Counted from the first letter of the stretch, positions 1 to 5,586 are shown. The stretch is 9,074 bases of DNA from Bacteroidales bacterium UBA3824 (GCA_002393195.1 DGIK01000202.1:1-9074), one strand, 5' to 3'. Notes: generated by a model from the letters alone, not told the origin. Numbers and translations are program-made.

Positions 1-229
1 CCACATCATCATCCCAAGGTATAAAGCCTCCGTGTCTTATCGCTCCGAGAATATTTCCACCGTCTAATGAATAAGGAATTGCCAACTTTTTGCAAACGTA
101 ATCCAGATATTGTAACATATCTAACATTCTTAATTGTGCTTTTCGCAAAGTCGACCCTTCAGGGTTGTATTTTTCCCTTAAATATCCTTGTGTTTCTCCA
201 GTATTAAAAACAAAATCATTTGGAATCAT
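1..229 (-). CDS. LicD family transferase, N-terminal part (runs off window)
   Basis: Reading the minus strand from an ATG at 229 gives 76 codons open to the window edge. Residues 36-50 (MLDMLQYLDYVCKKL) form a helix that leads into the LicD signature at about 55-76, with LDGGNILGAIRH followed by GGFIPWDDDV. This Asp-rich nucleotidyltransferase-like motif is diagnostic of the LicD family, which transfers phosphocholine or related phospho-substituents onto surface glycans. The start lies 10 bp after the stop of the upstream acetyltransferase gene, so the two are almost certainly co-transcribed. No Shine-Dalgarno sequence precedes it, as is normal in Bacteroidetes. The actual substituent cannot be told, because family members in capsule and O-antigen loci have varied donors. 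The C-terminal two thirds lie outside the window. Confidence 0.9.
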   Translation of the reverse strand, partial: MIPNDFVFNTGETQGYLREKYNPEGSTLRKAQLRMLDMLQYLDYVCKKLAIPYSLDGGNILGAIRHGGFIPWDDDV

Positions 230-239
230 TTGGGCTCGT

Positions 240-938
240 TTAATATAACCTACATGCCTTCCCGTCAAATTCGTAAATCAAATTTTTCGGACGTTCATTA
301 ACTTTTTTTGCTGGAATACCTGCCACCACTGTGAATGGTTCAACGTCTTTTGTAACTACACAACCTGCGCAGCAGACAGCACCTTCTCCTATTTTGACTC
401 CTGGCAAAACAATGACATTGCTTCCAATCCAAGCCCTATCGCATATTATAACTTGTTTGTTATAAAGATTGGTACAACGAAACAGAGGGTCTCTATGATC
501 ATGTTGCTCTGTATAAATTGATACATTGCTTGATAGATTGACGTTTTTCCCCATAATGATTCTGTTTCTGGCATCCAATAATGCATTGTCACCGATGATA
601 GTACCTTCCCCCAAAAACAATCCTATTGGATTTCGTATTTCAGTTCTAAAGTGGAATACGACATGTTTTGCAATCTTAGAACCTAGTAATTTATAAAGCC
701 ATTTCCTAATGTGACACGATGGCAATTCTCCTATTTGAATTATCATGTATCGTTCCCATCCTCCACGCATTAATTTGCAATTAAATAGCCAAAACGGAAC
801 TGCTAATATTTTTTTTATAATACAATCTTTATCTTTCAGATAAATACCATACAATATTTGAAATGGTAATATGATAATTATCAAAATATGTTTTAGAAAA
901 AATAAAACAAGAATAATGATAAAAAATTTGAAACACAT
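240..938 (-). CDS. Left-handed beta-helix O-acetyltransferase with N-terminal membrane anchor
   Basis: The 232-residue protein starts with a very hydrophobic segment (about residues 3-32, rich in I, L and F), probably one or two membrane passes. From about residue 90 the hexapeptide-repeat pattern of left-handed beta-helix acyltransferases appears (for example IGLFLGEGTIIGDNALLDA), then the loop with the likely catalytic His (QHDHRDPLF, 145-153), WIGSNVIVLPGVKIGEGA (170-187) and the typical end GIPAKKV (207-213). The nearest families are WbbJ, WcaF and maltose O-acetyltransferase-like enzymes, which move acetyl from acetyl-CoA to a sugar hydroxyl. Its place between upxY and licD suggests O-acetylation of a polysaccharide unit at the inner membrane. 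The acceptor sugar is unknown. Codon use is more AT-rich than in the genes on the right of the window. A serine acetyltransferase or succinyltransferase is less likely given the membrane anchor and neighbours. Confidence 0.88.
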   Translation of the reverse strand: MCFKFFIIILVLFFLKHILIIIILPFQILYGIYLKDKDCIIKKILAVPFWLFNCKLMRGGWERYMIIQIGELPSCHIRKWLYKLLGSKIAKHVVFHFRTEIRNPIGLFLGEGTIIGDNALLDARNRIIMGKNVNLSSNVSIYTEQHDHRDPLFRCTNLYNKQVIICDRAWIGSNVIVLPGVKIGEGAVCCAGCVVTKDVEPFTVVAGIPAKKVNERPKNLIYEFDGKACRLY

Positions 939-955
939 AATTATATATAACTTTG
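927..955 (+). promoter_or_regulatory. Possible plus-strand Bacteroidetes promoter facing the two-gene module
   Basis: TTTG at 927-930 and TAACTTTG at 948-955 match the -33 and -7 boxes, with a 17-bp spacer that is shorter than the usual 19-21. No plus-strand gene follows. A transcript starting near 960 would run antisense to the two unknown genes at 1003-1982. The boxes lie in AT-rich DNA and could be chance. Confidence 0.3.
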
Positions 956-1002
956 TAGCAGCGTATTTTTCGCTATCCTTCTAGTATTGGAAGATGATGA
1001 TG

Positions 1003-1485
1003 TCATATCTTCGTTACTTTATTGCTCAGCATTTGTGCTAAGTCATAAAGCATTTCCAAAATTTCAGGGTTGTTTTTGGGCAGCGGACCAGCAAAATATT
1101 CGCTGTCGTTTTTGGCGTAAAACATTCCAACATGAGCCTTGTCGTCTCCTTTTAATGGATTGATTTCGATAGCGTCGCTTATTGACAATGCCTGAGAACA
1201 TTGAAATTCGCCGTAGCCGTAATATTTGTCTGTCTTTTTGGCGTTCCAAATACGGAAACCCTTTTCAAGAAATTGTTTGTATTGGTTTTCGTCTATAAAT
1301 TTGGATTTTCTGCCGAGGGATACGTATGTTTCAGGACGTTTGCCAAGCATCCGCAAATCAAACGCATCAATGTTTACCTGTTTGGTCTGTTCGTTGTAAA
1401 ATAATGGAGAGCATAGCAGACGAATTAATGTCTCCTCGCTGCCAATCTTATCTGCATCGTAATCTATTTCAGGGGTTGTCCTCAT
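1003..1485 (-). CDS. Uncharacterised protein, second gene of a two-gene module
   Basis: A soluble 160-residue protein with no signal peptide or membrane segment. I cannot assign it a named family. Visible landmarks are an N-terminal LIRLLCSPLFYNEQTKQVN stretch (20-38), AFDLRML (41-47), YVSLGR (54-59), FRIWN (77-81), a conserved-looking DKAHVGMF (115-122) and a C-terminal helix ending in lysines. From memory this pattern (an R-x-x-x-P segment, a YVS-x-x-R strand, an acidic residue before A-H in a short beta strand) recurs in bacterial hypothetical proteins encoded next to a protein carrying a GWDG motif, which is the situation here; that recollection needs a profile search. Its ATG overlaps the stop of the preceding gene by 4 bp (1482-1485), implying translational coupling and probably a physical partnership. 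Nothing seen supports a specific catalytic function. Confidence 0.8.
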   Translation of the reverse strand: MRTTPEIDYDADKIGSEETLIRLLCSPLFYNEQTKQVNIDAFDLRMLGKRPETYVSLGRKSKFIDENQYKQFLEKGFRIWNAKKTDKYYGYGEFQCSQALSISDAIEINPLKGDDKAHVGMFYAKNDSEYFAGPLPKNNPEILEMLYDLAQMLSNKVTKI

Positions 1486-1982
1486 ATTAAATTTTTGCAG
1501 ATTTGATTTTCAATTTTTGAAATTATTTTGTCGTTCAACTCAACGTCGGCAGCGGAGTTTTTGAAATTTTCTCCTTTCATAAAGTACGAAAAACGGTCTC
1601 CGTTAAGATACGCAGCAAACCCGCCTTTGGGAAAATTGCCCTGCAAATATACACTTGAATCGTTTGACGGAAACAATGCGCAATATTTCAATACTTTTTC
1701 GGATAGCATCGACACAATGGTTTCCGCTTGGGTAATCGCATTTTTGTTTGGTTTCGATGCTTCAAAACCGTCCCAACCCGCTTTTAATTGGCTTATTTTG
1801 TCGATTTCGGCATTTAATCTGATATGTTCCTTTTCTGAATTGGTAACCTCTGTTGGGGAATTAAAAACGACAAACTTTTGATTTTTTAGCGTTTGCAAAT
1901 AGGCAAGCAATGCAAGATTCTCCTTGGTATTCTCGAATCTTACATAAAAATTTTGCCTTGTCTTTGTCTTTTCCGCTAACAT
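1482..1982 (-). CDS. Uncharacterised GWDG-motif protein, first gene of a two-gene module
   Basis: A soluble 166-residue protein. After an N-terminal basic, helical region there is a helix running into the motif ISQLKAGWDGFEASKPNK (63-80, with G69-W70-D71-G72), a helix AITQAETIVSML (82-93), then LFPSNDSSVYLQG (103-115) and strand pairs GGFAAYLNGDRFSYFMKG (120-137). This layout, GWDG near a helix followed by a P-S-x-D/G-x-x-x-L segment and an I/L-x-G-x-x-x-Y hairpin, is one I recognise from unannotated proteins scattered through bacterial genomes, with no established biochemical role that I know of. It starts 86 bp after the upxY stop, has its own promoter-like sequence at 2008-2039, and overlaps the next gene by 4 bp. 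It does not resemble UpxZ, the regulator that often follows upxY in Bacteroides capsule loci. Toxin-antitoxin, immunity or regulatory roles are all possible and unproven. Confidence 0.82.
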   Translation of the reverse strand: MLAEKTKTRQNFYVRFENTKENLALLAYLQTLKNQKFVVFNSPTEVTNSEKEHIRLNAEIDKISQLKAGWDGFEASKPNKNAITQAETIVSMLSEKVLKYCALFPSNDSSVYLQGNFPKGGFAAYLNGDRFSYFMKGENFKNSAADVELNDKIISKIENQICKNLI

Positions 1983-2007
1983 AATCTTTTATTATTGTTT
2001 AACGCCC

Positions 2008-2039
2008 CAAATTTAAATCAATATTTTTATTCTGCCAAA
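2008..2039 (-). promoter_or_regulatory. Bacteroidetes-type promoter for the two-gene module
   Basis: On the minus strand TTTG (2039-2036) is followed after exactly 20 bp by TAAATTTG (2015-2008). Both match the Bacteroidetes consensus TTTG-N19-21-TAnnTTTG. Transcription would begin near 2004, giving a leader of about 22 nt before the ATG at 1982. It lies in the short gap after upxY, so the two following genes could be expressed when the main capsule promoter is off. Confidence 0.6.
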
Positions 2040-2068
2040 TCTTTTTTTCGCCGGATGGCAATTATCCA

Positions 2069-2767
2069 TTATGCATCCTCTATCCTCCTAATCCACCCCC
2101 CCGGCACATACGCCGTCGCATATCTCCCCACTCCTTGCAATTCTACAAACACGCGCTTCTGATGCTTGTATTTCATCACTATGCCTTCCACACCTGCGAA
2201 TGGGCCGCCGATGACGACTACGCGGTCGCCTGCAATTAACGACGGCATTTCGGTTTGATCGACGATGATATTTTGATTGCCGGATTCTACGATAATCTTA
2301 AAACTATTCATCTGAGCGTCAGGCACAACGAGAAATTCGTTTTTGCCGAAGGAGTTGGTGTAGAAATGATTGTAATAAGGTGTCATGCCGGGGAAGAGAG
2401 CCTGATATTTGAGCATTGCGCGAAAGTCGTTGAGAGTGGAGCGCATAAATAGGAGGCTCTTGTCGAGCGGCTTGTCCTTTATATATTGTGTGGGGTTGTT
2501 GAAATCTTCGTTGGAATATTCGATGTGGCGGAGCAGGGGCAGATAAGGCTCGATGCTGTCGTCGTTGAGGGAAACGAGTTTGTCGTAAATCTTTTGTGCG
2601 CGGTTGTGCGTGGCGCGTATCGGAAACCAGTAACGGACGTTTGGCAACAGGGTGTACCCTACCGACTCCCCGATTTTGACATTCTCTCTGTCGGGATTTA
2701 CACAAACCTTTGCTGTTGGTTCTGTGCTGACGGTCGCGCCGTTATGGAAATTCGTCAATTTTGCCAT
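2069..2767 (-). CDS. upxY: UpxY-type NusG/RfaH-like transcription antiterminator
   Basis: The 232-residue protein has the two NusG-paralogue modules. The NGN domain runs from about residue 44 (VRYWFPIRATHNRAQKIYDKL, allowing for a gap) to about 150 (FLVVPDAQMNSF). The KOW domain lies at about 175-228 (AGDRVVVIGGPFAGVEG, FVELQGVGRY, WIRRI). In Bacteroides capsule loci UpxY is encoded first in the operon and, acting on the locus's own leader, prevents premature transcription termination. Its position here, right after a strong promoter and ahead of acetyltransferase and licD genes, fits that role. I chose ATG 2767 over the TTG at 2842, because the TTG lies inside the -7 box of the promoter and so cannot be in the mRNA. 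Even so, about 40 residues precede the NGN domain, longer than usual. The stop is followed by unknown genes rather than a recognisable upxZ. Confidence 0.87.
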   Translation of the reverse strand: MAKLTNFHNGATVSTEPTAKVCVNPDRENVKIGESVGYTLLPNVRYWFPIRATHNRAQKIYDKLVSLNDDSIEPYLPLLRHIEYSNEDFNNPTQYIKDKPLDKSLLFMRSTLNDFRAMLKYQALFPGMTPYYNHFYTNSFGKNEFLVVPDAQMNSFKIIVESGNQNIIVDQTEMPSLIAGDRVVVIGGPFAGVEGIVMKYKHQKRVFVELQGVGRYATAYVPGGWIRRIEDA

Positions 2768-2836
2768 TTTTGGGGAGGACAAACTTGATATTTGGCAAAC
2801 AGAATCTATGATGGAAAACTCCACCTTCTTTTGCCG
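2768..2836 (-). promoter_or_regulatory. upxY 5' leader with small hairpin
   Basis: Between the predicted start site (about 2836) and the ATG at 2767 the RNA is about 69 nt. Near its 5' end the minus-strand segment 2825-2810 reads GGTGGAGTTTTCCATC, which can fold into a 6-bp stem (one G-U pair) with a 4-nt loop. UpxY proteins of Bacteroides fragilis are known to need their own leader, so this hairpin, at about +12 to +27, is a candidate recruitment signal. No open reading frame of note occurs in the leader. Confidence 0.45.
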
Positions 2837-2839
2837 CTG

Positions 2840-2870
2840 CAAAGGTAAGTAATATTTTTAAAAATGTCAA
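2840..2870 (-). promoter_or_regulatory. Main promoter of the polysaccharide operon (upstream of upxY)
   Basis: The minus strand shows GGTTGAC with TTG at 2870-2868, a 20-bp spacer, then TACCTTTG at 2847-2840. This is a near-ideal Bacteroidetes sigma-ABfr promoter. A run of 13 A residues (on this strand, 2886-2874) lies directly upstream, where an UP-like element would sit. The predicted start is near 2836. Confidence 0.75.
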
Positions 2871-2873
2871 CCG

Positions 2874-2886
2874 TTTTTTTTTTTTT
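2874..2886. repeat. 13-bp homopolymer (T on plus strand) upstream of the upxY promoter
   Basis: Thirteen consecutive T on the plus strand (A on the coding strand) begin 3 bp upstream of the -33 box. Long homopolymers slip during replication. A length change here would alter the phasing of upstream A-tract DNA relative to the promoter but would not change the -33 to -7 spacing. Confidence 0.8.
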
Positions 2887-3014
2887 GTACGCCGCGCTTT
2901 ACATTGTTTTGAGAAGTTGTTGTTTGTCAATATTTTGTATAATGTGGTCTTGATGCAGATTTTTTTTGCAAGAAACAGCGAAAGTTGTGGTAAGCAAATT
3001 TTTTCTAATTAGCA

Positions 3015-3030
3015 GCAAAAAAAATTTTGC
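3015..3030. promoter_or_regulatory. Dyad overlapping the -33 box of the alcohol dehydrogenase promoter
   Basis: GCAAAA (3015-3020) and TTTTGC (3025-3030) form a perfect 6-bp inverted repeat around AAAA. The right arm contains the TTTG of the -33 box, so a bound repressor would compete with sigma. A related run, TTTTTTTTGC, occurs at about 2961-2969. This is only a candidate operator. Confidence 0.3.
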
Positions 3031-3055
3031 CGTTCATAAATTATGGTTATATTTG
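3026..3055 (+). promoter_or_regulatory. Bacteroidetes-type promoter of the alcohol dehydrogenase gene
   Basis: TTTG at 3026-3029 and TATATTTG at 3048-3055, with an 18-bp spacer, match the -33/-7 consensus. The predicted start is near 3059-3062, about 30 nt before the ATG at 3093. It diverges from the upxY promoter about 155 bp away. Confidence 0.65.
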
Positions 3056-3092
3056 TCGCAGCATTAAAATCTAATCTTAAACACTAAGTTGA

Positions 3093-4244
3093 ATGAACAA
3101 TTTTGAATTTCAGAATCCTACCAAAGTGGTCTTTGGAAAGGGTAGCATCGCCAAACTCAGCGAGTTGATGTACAAAGGCGAGAAGATAATGATGACCTAC
3201 GGCGGCGGCTCCATCAAGAAGAATGGCGTCTATGACCAGGTGATGAAGGCTCTCAAAGGCTTTTCGGTGATAGAATTTGGTGGCATTGAGCCTAATCCCG
3301 ATTATGATACGTTGATGAAGGCTGTGGAAATCTGCCGCAAAGAAGGCGTTGGGATGCTGCTCGCAGTGGGCGGCGGCTCTGTCATCGACGGTACTAAACT
3401 CATTGCGGCAGCCGTTGATTTCAAGGGCGACCCGTGGAACGACATTCTTGTGAAGGGTGCGGAGCCGGGCGAGGTGCTTCCGCTTGCAAGCGTATTGACG
3501 ATGCCCGCCACGGGTTCGGAGATGAACTGCAATGCGGTGATTTCGCGCCGCGCCACCAAGGAGAAGTTTGCGATGGGTCATCCCAAATATTACCCCGTAT
3601 TTTCGATTCTCGACCCCGAGGTTGTGTATTCGATTCCTAAGAAACAGCGCGCCAACGGCTTGACCGACTCTTTCATTCATGTATTTGAGCAGTATCTCAC
3701 CGACGATATCAACGCCAAGATTCAGGACAGGTGGGCAGAGGGCGTCTTCAAGACTATTGTGGAGATTGCTCCCGACGTGATGGCAGACAAGCCGTCATAC
3801 GATGCTTGCGCCAATTATATGTGGTCGGCAACTTGCGCGCTCAATTTCTTCATTTGTCCGGGCGTAAACCAGGATTGGAGCACGCACATGATTGGTCACG
3901 AACTCACTGCGCTCTGCGGACTCGACCACGGCGTAACGCTCGCCATCGTATTGCCCGGCACTATGAGCGTGATGCGCGAAGCCAAGATGAAGAAGCTCGA
4001 AATGTTTTGCAAGAATGTTTGGGGCGTTGATGCCAAGGGCGACGAGGCTGTCAATGTTGCAATCCAGAAATCTGAATCGTTCTTCAATTCGCTTGGCATC
4101 AAGACCCGCTTGTCAGATTACGGCATCGGCGAGGATGTTGTCAACGAGATCGTCAGGAGGTTCCGTGAACGTGGCGCCAAGCTCGGCGAACACGGCATCG
4201 TTACTCCCGACAAGGTCGAGGCAATTTTGAGGGACAGGCTTTAA
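3093..4244 (+). CDS. YqhD-like iron-containing (type III) alcohol dehydrogenase / aldehyde reductase
   Basis: The 383-residue length is close to E. coli YqhD (387). The N-terminal dinucleotide domain has GGGS at 38-40 region (YGGGSIKKNG, 36-45) and GGGSVIDGTK (93-102), then TMPATGSEMN (136-145). The all-helical metal domain carries the four expected ligands D192 and H196 (LTDSFIHVFEQYLT), H265 and H279 (DWSTHMIGHEL and GLDHG), with spacing equal to that of YqhD (D194, H198, H267, H281). Such enzymes reduce short-chain or toxic aldehydes, or make butanol and propanediol, usually with NADPH; the metal may be Fe or Zn. The gene appears monocistronic, with its own promoter and a terminator-like repeat after the stop. 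It is GC-richer than the glycan genes to its left and looks like core chromosome. Butanol dehydrogenase (BdhA) is the common database name for near relatives; the true substrate cannot be read from sequence. Confidence 0.93.
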   Translation: MNNFEFQNPTKVVFGKGSIAKLSELMYKGEKIMMTYGGGSIKKNGVYDQVMKALKGFSVIEFGGIEPNPDYDTLMKAVEICRKEGVGMLLAVGGGSVIDGTKLIAAAVDFKGDPWNDILVKGAEPGEVLPLASVLTMPATGSEMNCNAVISRRATKEKFAMGHPKYYPVFSILDPEVVYSIPKKQRANGLTDSFIHVFEQYLTDDINAKIQDRWAEGVFKTIVEIAPDVMADKPSYDACANYMWSATCALNFFICPGVNQDWSTHMIGHELTALCGLDHGVTLAIVLPGTMSVMREAKMKKLEMFCKNVWGVDAKGDEAVNVAIQKSESFFNSLGIKTRLSDYGIGEDVVNEIVRRFRERGAKLGEHGIVTPDKVEAILRDRL

Positions 4245-4269
4245 AATTTAAAATTTAAAATTTAAAATT
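4243..4269. repeat. Tandem heptamer repeat AAAATTT (about 3.9 copies)
   Basis: Three full AAAATTT units (4243-4263) and a partial fourth (4264-4269) follow one another, the first sharing two bases with the TAA stop of the alcohol dehydrogenase gene. It leads straight into the AT-only inverted repeat between the two convergent genes. Its origin is unclear; slippage of an AT-rich intergenic element is plausible. Confidence 0.8.
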
Positions 4270-4277
4270 GATAATTA

Positions 4278-4332
4278 AAAGTTAAAAATTAAAAATTTGC
4301 CATTCGGCGATACATTTTTAATTTTTAACTTT
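4278..4332. terminator. Perfect 19-bp AT-rich inverted repeat, likely bidirectional terminator
   Basis: AAAGTTAAAAATTAAAAAT (4278-4296) pairs exactly with 4314-4332 around a 17-nt loop that contains a small GCC-ATTC-GGC hairpin. Beyond one mismatch (4277/4333) pairing continues for several bases. It lies between convergent genes and is flanked by A and T runs on both sides, which suits termination in both directions. The stem has only one G-C pair, so it is weaker than a classical terminator; it also resembles the AT-rich palindromic repeats dispersed in Bacteroidales genomes. Confidence 0.55.
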
Positions 4333-4339
4333 CAATTTT

Positions 4340-4726
4340 TCATTTAACTACCTCTTTTCCTGCTGAAGACCAGCATATTATGCCGCAATCCAACTCAATG
4401 ACGGTGAATCCGTTTTGGGCGAGGGTTGCGGCTGCTATTTTGCTGCGGCGACCACTGCGACAATATACGGCGATGGTCTTAGATTTGTCGAGGGTGGCGA
4501 TTGCCTTTTGTGCGAAGTCGGCGGCTTTTACGTCGATATTTACGGCGTTGCGGATGTGTCCGTCGGCGTATTCCTGCGCGGTGCGGGAGTCGAGTACGAT
4601 GACATTGGGCTGCTTGATTATCTGCTCGAAGTCGGCGGCGTTTACGGAGCGGAAGTTTTGACCGCCGCAGTTGGTGAAGATGCTGACAATCAGCATCATT
4701 AGTGTAAATAATCTTTTCATTTCCAT
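4340..4726 (-). CDS. Rhodanese-domain lipoprotein
   Basis: The 128-residue protein begins with a basic-hydrophobic signal (KRLFTLMMLIVSIFTN) ending at C20, followed by GGQ, so it is probably a lipoprotein exported across the inner membrane; the residues before the Cys (F-T-N) fit the lipobox only loosely. The rest is a single rhodanese domain: VIVLDSRTAQEYADGHI (42-58), IAVYCRSGRRS (85-95, active-site C89) and VIELDCGIICW (109-119), where the usual GG is replaced by CG. Single-domain rhodaneses carry persulfide sulfur and move it to thiol or cyanide acceptors; here it would act in the periplasm. The start could be M1 (4726) or M3 (4720). It stands alone, downstream of a strong terminator, with only a poor promoter match upstream (TTTTTG near 4765-4770). 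The extra cysteines C114 and C118 are unusual. Confidence 0.85.
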   Translation of the reverse strand: MEMKRLFTLMMLIVSIFTNCGGQNFRSVNAADFEQIIKQPNVIVLDSRTAQEYADGHIRNAVNIDVKAADFAQKAIATLDKSKTIAVYCRSGRRSKIAAATLAQNGFTVIELDCGIICWSSAGKEVVK

Positions 4727-4772
4727 TGCTTTTATTGGTTAAACAATAATTGTCATAAATATAAACAAAAAT

Positions 4773-4813
4773 TACCGTAAATAAATTGCCCATAGAGCAA
4801 AAAATTTACGGTA
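4773..4813 (-). terminator. Intrinsic terminator after the 247-residue membrane protein gene
   Basis: TACCGTAAAT (4773-4782) and ATTTACGGTA (4804-4813) form a perfect 10-bp stem. Inside it TTGC (4786-4789) and GCAA (4797-4800) add a second stem across a symmetric AAA/AAA internal loop. On the minus strand it starts 30 bp after the stop at 4843 and is followed by TAATTTTTG; on the plus strand it is followed by seven T. It should terminate the metallopeptidase operon and insulate the rhodanese gene. Confidence 0.75.
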
Positions 4814-4842
4814 TTTTTTTATTGAGGTGTGGAGTTCAACAA

Positions 4843-5586
4843 CTACTCACCACGATTCTTGATGATGATTTCGTTGATTTTCTTGGATGATTCACGCATC
4901 TTGTTGAGTTCGTCCTGGTCGGCATCCGACATCTGGATGATTTCGTTGGTGAGGTCTTTGATGATGGCGATGCTGGATTGTACGTCGCTGTTGGTAGTTG
5001 TCAACTGTGCGTAGTATGTCAACAAGTCCTTGGACTGTATGAAATTTTTAGCACCAGCCAGCTTGTCATTCTGGTATTTGACGTAAACCTCGGCGTATTT
5101 TTCTGTGAATACCTTGCCGCTCTCTTTCATTGCAATGATTTTTGATTTGCAGAGTTCGATGAGCGAATAGACGTTGCCGATTTTGAGGCGAAGGTCGGTG
5201 TTTTCGATAAAACCGCCGTTGGTGATGAAGTTTTCCTCTATCCAGCGATCCTGCTGCATGAAGTCCGACTCAAAAATCATATCGCCAAGGTCGTCGAGGG
5301 TTTCGTCCGACAGTTCGTACTCGTCCGACGTTATGTTGTCGAATGCACCCTCAGCACGAGCGAGGTCGCCCTGCACCCTCACGATTTGATGCTGGTAGTT
5401 TTCGAGGTTGTTGATGGTGGCGACAATCACCTTCTGGTAGTTTTCCTGGTTGGAGATGTTTTCGCGCCACTTGTCCACGAGCAGACCGATGATGATACCG
5501 ATTGCTGTTGCGATGATGGTGTTCACCGCGTCAATGGAAATCTTTTTCCAATTGAGGTTCTCTTTGAAAGAATTTTCTTCTGCCAT
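4843..5586 (-). CDS. Single-pass membrane protein with long charged domain (DUF6090-like)
   Basis: The 247-residue protein has a short polar N-terminus, one clear transmembrane helix (about 18-37, DAVNTIIATAIGIIIGLLVD) followed by KWRENISNQENYQKV, and then about 200 residues of charged, mainly helical sequence with coiled-coil character. The layout, a helix ending in a D/N-x-W motif followed by a long soluble domain that begins with N/E-rich residues, resembles the DUF6090 group common in Bacteroidetes; I have not been able to verify membership. Function is unknown; an adaptor or sensor-like role at the membrane is possible. It is the downstream partner of the YpfJ-like metallopeptidase (66-bp gap, no promoter match between them) and is followed by a strong terminator, so the two form a likely two-gene operon. 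It could be a substrate, inhibitor or anchor for that peptidase. Confidence 0.8.
   Translation of the reverse strand: MAEENSFKENLNWKKISIDAVNTIIATAIGIIIGLLVDKWRENISNQENYQKVIVATINNLENYQHQIVRVQGDLARAEGAFDNITSDEYELSDETLDDLGDMIFESDFMQQDRWIEENFITNGGFIENTDLRLKIGNVYSLIELCKSKIIAMKESGKVFTEKYAEVYVKYQNDKLAGAKNFIQSKDLLTYYAQLTTTNSDVQSSIAIIKDLTNEIIQMSDADQDELNKMRESSKKINEIIIKNRGE

Noticed and set aside
2053..2078. Dyad GGATG...CATCC at the 3' end of upxY
   Set aside because: The stem is short with competing pairings and no U-run follows on the minus strand, so I do not call a terminator.
2768..2842. Upstream TTG start for upxY at 2842 (25 extra residues)
   Set aside because: The TTG falls inside the TACCTTTG -7 element, upstream of the predicted transcription start, so it would not be in the message.
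3084..3680. 198-codon minus-strand open frame opposite the alcohol dehydrogenase
   Set aside because: Shadow of the conserved plus-strand gene, with His/Arg-rich sequence and no domain.
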